Shown piece after piece: positions 22,641-32,847 of a stretch of DNA of 64,000 bases (the first letter of the stretch is position 1; each line of letters opens with the position of its first letter). The stretch spans positions 63,957,184-64,021,183 of the forward strand of contig CM043942.1 in assembly GCA_014529385.2 (NCBI GenBank). Direction: 5' to 3'. The translations under genes were made by a program, and so were the position numbers. A model generated the notes under the pieces. It worked only from the letters and a program-made list of their open reading frames with translations, ran no database searches and was not told the origin of the DNA. This stretch comes from Adiantum capillus-veneris (taxonomy: Eukaryota > Streptophyta > Polypodiopsida > Polypodiales > Pteridaceae).

Positions 22641-24850
22641 AGAAACCCTTTTCTTGGCCTTCTCGGTAGCTTACATTGCTTGTATTAAGTGAATACAGTG
22701 CCAAAGTTAGAAAATTCTATAAATTCTGCTCTAAAATGCCCTAAGTCTAAATTACTGACAAATGACCTCCATTTTGGTTCAAATCAATTTTGGAGCATGC
22801 ATATATGCATAAAAACATGTAAGGATCAAAATCTTACAGTTCAAGCAAACATTTGCAACAAAAGTAAATAATTGCTATTATTTACAACTGGGGACTTTTT
22901 CCAACTGTTTGCATTTTTGACATGATAGGCTTAAACTCTATGGCATTTAGGTGCTCTGAGTGAAGTGTGGCCTCATTTGAGTGCACTGGGTGGAAATGGT
23001 GTCCGATCTAGGCTTTCAGTCTCTAAAACAGTAGATATACTAAGATTTTGAGTTTTTGAGTTACTAATTTGCTCAAACTTGGTCAGTGGACTTGGGACAT
23101 CATGTTCTTTGGTCCCATAAGGTCAAAGTTGCAAATTTCATTCAATGTGGCAAGAAAGTAGCTAATCATGATTATTAGATTTTTCATCAAAATGCACATT
23201 TTTTTTGTTGCAACTTGATTCTAGGCATGATGTACACTTTGTGTATGAGATATGGGGACATTTGAATAAAAAAAGTGACAGATAACTCAAAAATTGGATT
23301 GGAAAGACTTCTTCAAGTATTTTTTGACAATTTCCAAGTCTTTCTTGATCATTTTGGCTCATACTTGAAATGTGGCATGTATTAGATGTGTACAAGTGAT
23401 AGGTGAAGTGAAGTGATCATTTTCAAGCCAAAAACGCACAAAAATAAATAATCACAATTATTTACAACAATCATTTTTTTTTGCAAGACTTGACAATTTG
23501 ATGACCTAGACATATTCAATACATCTAAAACAAGTCCCAAATTGAAATTGGTAAAGTTGTGTCATATCGGCATCACTTCGTGCTTTATCGACTCTCAAAT
23601 CATCAAGTTTTGTGACTAGATGGCATATGGAGTTGGTTAGTCCCTTTTGAAGCTATGGACTTGTCCGCTACATAGTCCTGATGCTACCCATCCGGTTTTG
23701 GCCCATTTGGTGTGAGTTTTACTTCATATGTCAAATTTGACGCTTTGTAGCCTTTGAGCTGTTTCTGCTTTCAAGAGCTTGCCTTGATTGTTTTCATGAA
23801 ACCATCCATGTACATTGTGTATAGACTCAGTCTATAAGCTGTCTGTGGAGTCAGAATCCAATTCTGGCATATGGCAAAAACCTACATTTTCTACTTGGGA
23901 CCCCCCTCCACCCTTGCCGAATGGTCATCTGGTGATATAGAAGTGTTTTATTATATAGGGGCATGCTAAAGTTCAAGTCTCGTTGAATTTGGTTGAGCTG
24001 ACAAGCTGCTATGGTCAATTTTCGGTCGTAGGACTTCGTGCATTGCTGGGTTTCTAGGGTTTTTTCTTGGGCCTAGACTTGCTACCCGGCCATGTAGAAT
24101 TTATCATTGATAAGCTTAGAACTTACCCCTCATGTCTCATGTGAGATGGCATTGTAAACGGGCGATTGTAGACTCTGAAAATCGCGCACGAAGAAGGTAG
24201 AGAGCTCTCTCCTCCAAGAGTGACTAGTGGAAATGAGGTGATTTTGGACTACCTTGGATATCTATACTCGGACTTCCCAAACTATTTTTCCCCAAATTCC
24301 CTTGTTAGTCCTACTAGGCCGTGAAATCTATGTTAGACTCAAAAATTTCTTCAATCGGATTCTGGTAGCTCATTCTGCAAAAATCTGCGAAAGTAGACCT
24401 TGACAGCCTAATTTAGGCTTCTGCTTCCATCTGTCGATTTGATTGAATTTTTTTGTGTGCCTATCAACCTTGTCCTTATGATCATCAACGTATCTTTGGT
24501 TTCTCCATCTGAGCTCATTTGCTATTTATTATTAATTTTTGATCTGTTTATTGAAAAAATCAAAGAAAATAATAAAATGCGCTAAAAAAGCAAAGTAAAA
24601 AATTAATAATTAAGAAAATCTATTGAGAAACACTGCTTTATTGTTTTTTGGTGGATTCGCTATTTTTAAGTCCCTATATCAAGGAAAAATAATGAAAATA
24701 ATAAAAAATACCAATTTTTAATGATTTTTTGATAGTATATACACGATTTACACTCATCGGGGAGATGTTATCAATTAAATTTCCCCTACTGATGATTTTG
24801 TAAGGGCATTATTAGGTAATTTTGCAAAAAATCACATGTTAACATCAAAA
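22641..24850 (-). other. Non-coding stretch, possibly an LTR between two minus-strand elements
   Basis: No coding frame is supported in these 2.2 kb. The stretch lies between a pol 3' end with a purine tract (on its high-coordinate side) and the start of the coiled-coil ORF, which is where an LTR of a minus-strand element would sit. The candidate LTR start on the minus strand is TGTTAACATG near 24844. I could not find the matching LTR end, primer site or second copy in the window, so this is inference from position. Confidence 0.25.
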
Positions 24851-24866
24851 TTTTTTCTCCCTCTTC
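24851..24866 (-). promoter_or_regulatory. Candidate polypurine tract, minus strand
   Basis: On the minus strand GAAGAGGGAGAAAAAA follows the end of the pol-like region and precedes a TG-starting sequence. This is the place and composition expected of the plus-strand priming tract of an LTR element. Confidence 0.4.
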
Positions 24867-24877
24867 AAACATTGCCC

Positions 24878-26352
24878 TTAATTACTTAGTTCCCTTCCAC
24901 CCCTCCTAGATGGCGTACTCCGAGATGACTGTGTGCATGGGGTTGAACAATTGTGTCTATGCATAGCTTTGGTTGGCTCTACCATGATTTTAAGATCAAT
25001 GCAATTCAAATTATTATGTTGTGCAAGAGCTGGGTCTTGAGTAATTACCTCAAGGGTTTCTGAGGTCCAGGTTTTCTTTTGTTGTCTCTGAAAGAGCAAT
25101 TCTTGTAGATTATATGCTCTTTGCTTTATTGTACCATCAAGATTCTTTGGACACTGATTTCCTGAGTTGTCGGTATCAATAATGGTGGTTGTTGAGCTTT
25201 AACTTGCCATTGATATCTCGGTTTTCCTTCAATGAAATGTTGTGGTCGAGTGTTTTGAGACTTAACCCTCCATTGCTTCATCGGTTTTACAGTTTGCGGA
25301 GAAGATAAGTGTTCCTTTTTCCTCCAAATACACCTAGTTTTAGGCTCCCTGCTTGAAGATGCACCTCTTTGTGTTTTGAACCTTGGAACCATCTTTGGTA
25401 CAGCTGATGATATTTTGGGCACCCAGATCTGACACGGCTTGTCCTTAAGTTGTGCTTTTGGTACCTAGATTTGCCTGACTCCTTGCATGCTACTTGTAGC
25501 ATTTGCTTGTTTATAGGATGGAGAAGGTTGATTGCTTCATGGTTTGCTCCGCTAGTGATCTCCTTTCCGTTCTTCATTGCTTGGTGCAATTGGAACAATG
25601 AGTTGTCCGCCTTTAGGTGATAGCTTGAGCTGATTGGTATCTCAATGTGGCACTGCCTTGTATGTCCGCATCCATGAGATTTCAAGAATCATTGTTTCAT
25701 TCATGTGTTCATTTGGTAAGCATATAAAGTGATGAGGGCATGAACATCCATCTACTATCACATGTAATTTGACTACTCCGAGTGTGGGTGTTGGGTTCTT
25801 GTTACATCCTTTAATAGTCACTATTCCTGCCAGCAAAGATTGACTTGTTGCTTTCTTGTATGTGGAATAACTGGCTGTGTTTACTCAAGCTCTTGCATTG
25901 ACCAATGCATTTGTGCTATGTTTGTTCAACTGTACTTTGATGCGAAGGTCCATTCCATCTGACCATTCATCATCAGTTGACACTGCATCTTTCTGAAATT
26001 CCCATAGCTGTTCATCTAATTCCAAAGTGTTGATTTTTGAGAGCATCTTTTCTTTTGAGTACTTGAAGCCGAGCTTTCGCTTGGGCTTCATCAATGACCT
26101 ACTGCGTTTTATCTTTCTTTGCTTTGCTGCATGTATCTTTTCTAGAAATTCATTGGTTAGTGGAAAATTGTACTTCTTTAAACGGCATCCACTAATCCAA
26201 TTAGCCATTGGTTCACCATCTAGGGTGGACAACTTAATTGCTCCACTTGGAGATACATCTTCAATGCTAAACATTCCGTTTTCCTTTTGGACACCAAGCT
26301 GAAGGCTTTGAAGCAGGATGTGGGTGAAGATTTCAATGTGTACTTGGATCAT
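24878..26352 (-). pseudogene. gypsy pol 3' fragment: integrase C-terminus, second protease-like domain, Trp repeats
   Basis: The minus strand first gives an integrase C-terminal barrel (SPSGAIKLSTLDGEPMANW, GCRLKKYNFPLT) and then a charged linker. Next is a retropepsin-like fold with its active site degraded (ALVNARA in place of ALLDTGA) but with the downstream strand CPHHFICLPNEHMNETMILE and a SWMR-type end. QIWVPK and related Trp repeats follow, one of them broken by a TGG-to-TAG stop. The order is the same as in the 13.5-kb element at 36.3-37.7 kb, so this is a diverged relative. It is truncated at about 26.3 kb against a CT-rich tract. Confidence 0.7.
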
Positions 26353-26371
26353 TTCGAAGCTTGTCTTTATT

Positions 26372-26655
26372 CTCTCTCTTTCCCTCTCTACCTCTCTTTC
26401 TCTCTCCCTCTATATCTATCTCTCTTTCTCTCTACCTCTATCTTTCCCTCCTTCCTTCTGCCTCTCTCTTTCTCTATTCTCTCTCTTTCCCTCCATCTCC
26501 TTCTTTACCTCTTTTTCTCTTTCCCGCTATCTATCTCTCTTTCTCTCTTTACCTCTAGCTCTCTCTCTCTCTCTCTATCTTTTTTTCTCTCCCTCTATCT
26601 TTCTCTACTCTCTCCTTCTCTCTATTTCTCTTTCTTTCTCTTTTTTTCCCTCTCC
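26372..26655. repeat. CT-rich low-complexity tract
   Basis: About 285 bases consist almost only of C and T in irregular CTCT/TTTC/CCTC blocks. Long open frames of Ser/Leu/Phe on the plus strand are composition artefacts. Confidence 0.9.
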
Positions 26656-26949
26656 CTTTTTTTATGTTTAATTTTGTTTCTGCTCTATTTTTTTACTACT
26701 TTTTGTTAATGTATTTAAAGCTTTTTTATTCTATTTTTGGATATACAAAACCCTAAAACTAATTAACTTTAACCCTAAAATTAATTTCAAGAAACCCTAA
26801 AATACAATTAACAATAACAAATTTGAATATAAAATTAAATAACACTAACAAATTAAAATTAAACAACAATAACAATTTGAATTTTAGAATTAAATAACAA
26901 ATTTAAATATAAAATTAAACCAAACTTAAAATTAATGTGTGTGTGTGTG
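26656..26949. other. AT-rich stretch with telomere-like motifs and a TG microsatellite
   Basis: The stretch holds three copies of the plant-telomere-like CCCTAAA motif (about 26748-26815) spaced by AT-rich sequence. It ends in a TG dinucleotide run (26936-26949) that is the insertion site of the 13.5-kb gypsy element. No gene is seen. Confidence 0.6.
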
Positions 26950-27494
26950 TGTTAACCCTCACAGCACACGGACACCCTATGATCTATAAACGTTGTATTA
27001 TTTAGAGTCAGGTTCCGGGCTTGTCGGACCAATAGGAACAGGATAAGGGTGATCACCGATGACAGGCGCACTCTAACTGGAATATTCAAGGAGTTAGTTG
27101 GCTAAGTATGGGCGCCCAAGTGTGAATGGGGTGAGCTCATATAAAAGCCACTAAACCTAATTTTTACTCATTCTCTCATTGTGCAATAGAAGCTGCTCTT
27201 GCTCCATCTCCACCTTCTCCTTCACCATCTCCTTGTGTGTGTGTGTGTACGTGTGAGAGAGAGTGTGAGAGTGTGTGTGTGATCGAGCGTTGCGGTGGCA
27301 CGACGGCGGCGAGGTAGTTGAGTGCGGCGTAGCGGCGTCTCCCTCTTCTTCGCGGCGCGGGAATCCTTCATTCGCAACTACGCAGGAAGGTGAGTGACAC
27401 ACCATTCTTCCTTGTGAGCTTGTCTGTTGTATGACTGTGTGCTAGGAGCCTTTGTGGCTCGCACACGGCGCGTAGCAAGTCCCTAGCCTTGACA
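26950..27494 (+). repeat. 5' LTR of the 13.5-kb element
   Basis: The 545-bp LTR has canonical TG...CA ends. A TATA box (TATAAAA, 27140-27146) marks the U3 promoter, with transcription expected to start some 30 bases downstream. A short TG microsatellite (about 27234-27247) differs in length from the 3' LTR. No AATAAA is visible. Confidence 0.95.
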
Positions 27495-27498
27495 TTTT

Positions 27499-27516
27499 TG
27501 GCGCCGCTGTTGGGGA
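27499..27516 (+). promoter_or_regulatory. Primer-binding site, Asp-tRNA-like
   Basis: TGGCGCCGCTGTTGGGGA begins four bases after the LTR end. It matches the TGGCGCCGTTGCCGGGGA form complementary to plant tRNA-Asp at 16 of 18 positions. Athila-type elements use this primer. Confidence 0.8.
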
Positions 27517-28503
27517 GCTGCTGCGCGTGAAGCTCCAATGGCGACCTGTAAATTGTATTGAAGCTATTTTTTATGTAGGAAAGGCGCGGCTTAAGTTTGA
27601 TTATTGTTGTTATGCAAAAACAGTAGAGAAAGACACAATGTTGTTGACTGCATTCAAGTTTTCTGTGTTCTGTTAAGCTCTGTTTTGCTAGTTCTATTAA
27701 GCTCAGATTTCAGCTTACACAGTTAGCATTTCTTACGTTCTGCGTTTTTTGCATTTTCTGGTTTGCACTGCACAGTTCTGTCAAGTTTCAATTTTCTGCA
27801 TTTTCTGTGTTTTCTGGTTTGTGCACAGTTAGGCGCACAGTTAGTTAATTAAGCAGGTTAGTAATTAGGTGAACCGCTGATTAGTAGGTCAGTAGGTAGG
27901 TGGGACAGTAAATAGTTAGGTGAGGTCAACGCGCACCAAAACGCGTACCAAATAATATCCAAAAAAAAAAAATTAAAATTTAAAAAAAAAATCAAAAAAT
28001 AAAAACGTGAGTGAGGGGGAGGTTATAAAAAAATCGAAAATATTTAAGCGTGAGTGACTGGGGGGATCACTAAAATTTTGATCGGGATCATTTGCCCAAG
28101 CCCAAGCCCAAGCCCAGGCCCCAGTCCTCAGTCTTATGATATATACTAGCCTCACTCTTATATATATACCCTACCCCCTCAAGAGGGAATGAGAGCATGT
28201 GGGGCAAGTCCTCCACTCTCCTCCCTTCTCTTCCCACTTGCACCCTTAGACTTGCTATTTGGAGCCTAGTTCTCTAGCTAGGAAAAGACTGTTTCGGGCT
28301 TTTCTGGAGCAAAATAGAACCAAATGGTGGGCTGTAAAGCACAACGCGTCCCTCCTAGCGATACGCTCGTTTCGAGCTATCACACAGCCCATTCCACGAC
28401 ACGCTCTAAAAAATCTAGCAAAAAAACAAACAAAAAACACGCAAAAAACTAGTCACAAGGCCTCCTAGAGCAGCTTTTTGACACCTTAGGGTATCAAAAG
28501 CAC
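27517..28503 (+). other. Untranslated leader of the 13.5-kb element
   Basis: About 990 bases separate primer site and Gag start. The leader holds A-rich runs (27959-28008), a four-fold GCCCAA hexanucleotide (about 28093-28125) and a TATA-like TTATATATATACC (28158-28170) that could act as a second promoter. No coding frame is supported. Confidence 0.6.
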
Positions 28504-31500
28504 ATGCACTTACGCTCTGGGCGGGTGCTAGAACACGAGCATATTGAGGGTGCCTCTGTTCATATGGACACCCATTACCCATCCACGATAGGCTCTAGAC
28601 CCTCAGCGGGGACACAAGGTAGCACCACCCAAGACCCTAAAATAGCCGCTAGTGATTCCTCCTCCGACTCAGAAATCATGGAACCATACCCTACCCAAAA
28701 CACTGAGAGAGAAGGCCATGCACCTCCCGAAGCTCCACAGCCTAGTACTAGTATGTTTATCCGTTTCATGGAAACATTAGGTAGAGCTACTCGCTCGGAA
28801 CCGGATGCAAATGAAGCACACGAAGGGGGTGGGGAAGTGGACTCTCCTTTCACATCGCACGTGGACCCCACACCACCAAAGAGTGTCCATGTGGATATCC
28901 TGCCAACTTCTTACCAAGAAGGCCCTGTTGAGCTGCCTCCTTCAGAAGTTCCCTCTAGAGTACCGTTGGTGACAAGTAAAACCACGGGGAGCAACATTGC
29001 TTCTACCTCACAAGAAACCGTTAACACGTCGACTCTAGAAGGATCGTTCATTAATGATCATTGGACATACGACCTCCACACTGAGGTGTTGACGGATCTA
29101 CACTCTGGCCACGCCTACCATGTAGGATGGATAGAGATTGTACAATCCACCTCTAGTGCCACGAGCATCGAAGATCAACAGAAAATGATCTGTAATGTTA
29201 TCCATGGAATTATTCAATCAGAAAGGCAAAACCGAGGGGTAAATATACTCTCAACTGGCCCCATGAGATTTCTGGATACGAGCAAGGCTCAACAGCCTAC
29301 TCTATCACAAATGGAGACTCCTCTAATGAGTCCCATGGACCCATCTTACGTCATTTCATATGGGGTCTCTATGCAATCTGAGCCTCCGAGCGACAACTTT
29401 AGCTTCCCTAACTTGGCTCAACCCTCTATTAAGGAAAACACAGTGCTCACTCCAGGGATAGGCTTGACAGAGAATGTACCGATGACATCTACGATTAGCG
29501 CAGTGCCACTACCTAGTGTCGTAGTACCTAATATGGGGCCTCGATCGTATGTGCCTCTAGCCCCTTATGCACACATGGCCCCCACACCTCCAATTGTACC
29601 ACTTGTTTATGCTCCTCGAGTGCCGCTCCCTAGCCCTTATCCGAGTGGACCTATGCCCGGTTATGTTCCATATCCTGCATCATCCACACATATGCCAAGA
29701 CCGGTACCCATCCCTCTCCCACATATGATTCCAAGAGTACCTCCACCGGCCCTGCCTCCTCACATAGGTGACTTGGCAGCGTTTGCTCAAACCATAGGTC
29801 GATCTATCGCGGAAAATATGCGTCATGCATCTGATAGAGAGCCTAGAAGTAAGGCAGTACAAATTGCCAAACTCACGCAAAAATTCAATGGGGACGAAGA
29901 TGCTAGAAAACACATTGAAGTGTTTGAACAAGTATGTGATTCCTTAGGGGAACGCAACGAACTACATAAGTGCAATGCCTTAAGCTTGACATTAAGTGGG
30001 AAGGCTGGAGATTGGTATAGAACCCTAAGGGTGGACGAGAAAACAATCTACCCTACCCTTCGAAGGTTGTTTCTAAAGGAGTACATACGAGAAGGTGTGC
30101 TTTGGGGTGTAGCATCTCAGCTACAGAAGGCTGAACGTAAGGAAGGAGAGTCAGTAAGGGACTTCATTAGTCGTCTAAAGCACTTAAACTCTCGCTGCCC
30201 TGTAAATGAGCGCTTCAACAATAACCAACTGCTTGATCGATTCAGTCGAGGGTTGAGGAATGAAGGAATCTATAATGGACTAGTGATTAGAGGTATCACA
30301 ACCTGGGAAGATGTCACTGCCAATGCAATCCAATTAGAGGACAACTTGATGATAGCAGGCATGAGGGTGTCTACTGACACGAGATCCACTAGCTCACAAG
30401 CCATTGAGTATGAACCCATGACTGCAAAGCCCATTGCCAATGAGACAAAGGTATTTGAGACATTCTTGACAGACCTCACCAAGGCAATCCAAGAGTCTCT
30501 TAAGGATAATCGACCCCCTCAAAATAGTCACATGTATCCAAGAAGGGAGCAACAATGGTGTTCCATTTGCTTAGGTCCACATAGCACTAGTGAGTGCCCT
30601 ACGTTTAGAGTAAAATTTAATGGAACTTGCAACGCATGTGGTAGGTATGGTCACCAAGCTAAAGATTGTTTAATGATCAAACGTATGATGGCATATAGAC
30701 CACCTGTAGCCTGGACGGATGCACCTCGAGCTCCTGTATTGATGCCTGCTCCACCTGGTGAGCAACTACCGCAACACATGGTCCCTAGATCTCAAAATGT
30801 TGTACAAGCTACACCGCTACCACCTCCTGTGCTAGGACCACAGCCCCCGCATCCAAGAGTCGCCCCTATGAACCAAGTGGGTTGCGAGCCATCTAATGCT
30901 TATGCAGATGGTTGTGAGGAGGAAATAGTCACTAGTATTGCCTACGGACTTGATATATTGGAAGAGTGTCCTATATACTACATGGAAGATTGTTGGGGGC
31001 AAGTCAAGCCGGTTTATCAAGCTGCTGCTCTCGCATCCAGAGGTCAAAATATCAACACCCAGGCTAGGAGGCCACCTCTTCAATGCTACGAGTGTGGTGG
31101 ACCACATCGGGCAGCGGAGTGCCCTATTAGGCTGCAAAAGAATGCTGCACAGATGCAAATGAATCAAGGGAGCATGTCTGCAATGCCAATACTCACATGT
31201 AATCGTTGTGGCATAGATCACTTGATTGCCCAATGCCCCTATAACCCAAATGCGCCTAAAATCACACCCCTAAATTTGGTCGAAATTGCTAGTGTGACAT
31301 CGCCAATACCACTCGTCGCACCCGCTTATGCGATTACACGGTCCATGCTTCAAGGGCCAGGTCATATCCTCGAAGAGAGAGATACCGCGTCAGTTATCCA
31401 AGCAAAGAAAAAGAAGACACGAAGGAAGAGGTCGCAGAATACGGGAAATTCAAAGCCAAGTTCCAAAACAAACATAGGAACAAGAGATGACCCCGTGTAT

Positions 31501-32163
31501 ATGAATGACCTCGAGGATGATTCAGATTCAATCGAGACAATGGAGACTAGAACCAATACCACAAAGGGAAAGACCGACAAAGAAAACCGTAACATGGAAC
31601 CAAAGGAAAACCGAATAAGAGAAAACTATAAAGAGCCTCTGAAAACACCACAAGCGTTTCCAAATCCAATCCAAGACCCCCAAGATAAACCGCAGGGGAA
31701 AAAAGGGAAGAATCGTAAAAAGAAGATTGGGACGTACCCAAACCCAGTAGACGAGATTGAGCAGGTGAAACATCTAAGAGGTTTAGTGAAGGAGACTCAA
31801 AGGAAACTAGAACCAGAACCCATGCATGTCAAAATTCATGACACAATGTTTCCCACGCAAGTTCATCCACCCCACATGAACCATAGACCGTTAGCCATAT
31901 CTAGTATCATCCAAGAAGGGAGTGAGGACGGGACATCAGAAAGTGAGCATACACCTTTCTTTTTGGAAAATATGTTTAACAAAGGAATACCTGATCCCAT
32001 TGAGGAATATGAGATTCCATCCTCACCAGTTCCTAGTCAAGGACCTACACCCTGCAAAATGCCAATGAATGTTGCCAAACTAGTGGACTTCATGTCTTCT
32101 GAGGTCCGAACCACGATCATAGCAAAGCTGTATGAAGATCCTGAGTTATTCCTTGCACTTTGA
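28504..32163 (+). CDS. gag: Gag polyprotein with four CCHC-like knuckles
   Basis: The 1,219-codon frame opens with MHLRSGRVLE, a typical plant gypsy Gag start. Residues 1-330 are low-complexity and 330-430 proline-rich. The retrotransposon Gag capsid-like domain lies at about 450-570 (GDWYRTLRVDE, GESVRDFISRLKHLNSRCP). Knuckles lie at 686-698 (CSICLGPHSTSEC), 709-722 (CNACGRYGHQAKDC), 861-873 (CYECGGPHRAAEC) and 899-911 (CNRCGIDHLIAQC); three of them have X3 rather than X4 before His. A Lys/Arg-rich segment follows near 967. The protein should package element RNA into particles. It ends at TGA 32161; the frame stays open beyond except for a second stop (TAG 32209), and the protease follows in the same frame, so the stops may be mutations of a Gag-Pro polyprotein. 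Confidence 0.9.
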   Translation: MHLRSGRVLEHEHIEGASVHMDTHYPSTIGSRPSAGTQGSTTQDPKIAASDSSSDSEIMEPYPTQNTEREGHAPPEAPQPSTSMFIRFMETLGRATRSEPDANEAHEGGGEVDSPFTSHVDPTPPKSVHVDILPTSYQEGPVELPPSEVPSRVPLVTSKTTGSNIASTSQETVNTSTLEGSFINDHWTYDLHTEVLTDLHSGHAYHVGWIEIVQSTSSATSIEDQQKMICNVIHGIIQSERQNRGVNILSTGPMRFLDTSKAQQPTLSQMETPLMSPMDPSYVISYGVSMQSEPPSDNFSFPNLAQPSIKENTVLTPGIGLTENVPMTSTISAVPLPSVVVPNMGPRSYVPLAPYAHMAPTPPIVPLVYAPRVPLPSPYPSGPMPGYVPYPASSTHMPRPVPIPLPHMIPRVPPPALPPHIGDLAAFAQTIGRSIAENMRHASDREPRSKAVQIAKLTQKFNGDEDARKHIEVFEQVCDSLGERNELHKCNALSLTLSGKAGDWYRTLRVDEKTIYPTLRRLFLKEYIREGVLWGVASQLQKAERKEGESVRDFISRLKHLNSRCPVNERFNNNQLLDRFSRGLRNEGIYNGLVIRGITTWEDVTANAIQLEDNLMIAGMRVSTDTRSTSSQAIEYEPMTAKPIANETKVFETFLTDLTKAIQESLKDNRPPQNSHMYPRREQQWCSICLGPHSTSECPTFRVKFNGTCNACGRYGHQAKDCLMIKRMMAYRPPVAWTDAPRAPVLMPAPPGEQLPQHMVPRSQNVVQATPLPPPVLGPQPPHPRVAPMNQVGCEPSNAYADGCEEEIVTSIAYGLDILEECPIYYMEDCWGQVKPVYQAAALASRGQNINTQARRPPLQCYECGGPHRAAECPIRLQKNAAQMQMNQGSMSAMPILTCNRCGIDHLIAQCPYNPNAPKITPLNLVEIASVTSPIPLVAPAYAITRSMLQGPGHILEERDTASVIQAKKKKTRRKRSQNTGNSKPSSKTNIGTRDDPVYMNDLEDDSDSIETMETRTNTTKGKTDKENRNMEPKENRIRENYKEPLKTPQAFPNPIQDPQDKPQGKKGKNRKKKIGTYPNPVDEIEQVKHLRGLVKETQRKLEPEPMHVKIHDTMFPTQVHPPHMNHRPLAISSIIQEGSEDGTSESEHTPFFLENMFNKGIPDPIEEYEIPSSPVPSQGPTPCKMPMNVAKLVDFMSSEVRTTIIAKLYEDPELFLAL

Positions 32164-32232
32164 GCATTCCTTAACGGAGAGCTACGAACGAGATTACCGT
32201 AGTTTGCGCAACCAAATAGGCCTGGCTCGATT

Positions 32233-32847
32233 ATGATTGATGAGGAAAATCATGTGCAATCACTTGCCTTAGATGGACACGAGTCTGTGATCGAGGTACC
32301 CATTAACGAATTAGGGCAGTATTTTGAAGGCGACGAGTCTAATGCGACCCTACCCATCACTACCAAGGGATTAACTATAAAGGGAATTCTTGATGGTGGT
32401 GCGAGAGTTAGCATCGTTACAAAAGATTGTTGGGAATCCATGGGAAAACCCCGCCTCAGTGTTACTAACATTGTGGTAAAGATGGCAAATGGTACCATAG
32501 CCAAACCTATGGGGATGCTCAAGGATCTTAGGATCAAAGTTCTAGGACACAAGGTACGACATACGTTCATTGTAATGGATTTCTATAAACACCTTATGTC
32601 ATATGAAATGATTTTAGGACGACCATTCATGAGGGAAGCACAAATGGTTCATGATTGGTCTAAAAATCATGTCTATTTGCAATTCCAAAACTCTGTCCTT
32701 AGAGTGGATTTGGTGACTGGTAAGGTACACCCCTTAGGGAGTAAAACCATTATTGATCATCTCTCTGACACCACAGTTCACTCGGCCCCACTACAATATT
32801 GTTACACTTGTAAGAAGGATACAGACATTGGCCAAGATTCTCCTTAG
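32233..32847 (+). CDS. pro: Retropepsin-like aspartic protease (first protease)
   Basis: The frame is that of Gag. The active-site loop reads GILDGGARVSIVTKDCWESM with Asp at residue 54 (32392-32394), and the flap/second half reads YEMILGRPFM. Plant gypsy proteases have D-[ST/G]-G-A at this place; DGGA is seen in some lineages. It should cut the Gag-Pol precursor. The frame stops at TAG 32845 and continues immediately in frame into the linker, so the stop probably replaced CAG. Confidence 0.85.
   Translation: MIDEENHVQSLALDGHESVIEVPINELGQYFEGDESNATLPITTKGLTIKGILDGGARVSIVTKDCWESMGKPRLSVTNIVVKMANGTIAKPMGMLKDLRIKVLGHKVRHTFIVMDFYKHLMSYEMILGRPFMREAQMVHDWSKNHVYLQFQNSVLRVDLVTGKVHPLGSKTIIDHLSDTTVHSAPLQYCYTCKKDTDIGQDSP

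Noticed and set aside
26287-26709. Long plus-strand open frames of Ser, Leu, Tyr and Phe
   Set aside because: They come from the CT-rich tract; the sequence is low-complexity in all three frames.
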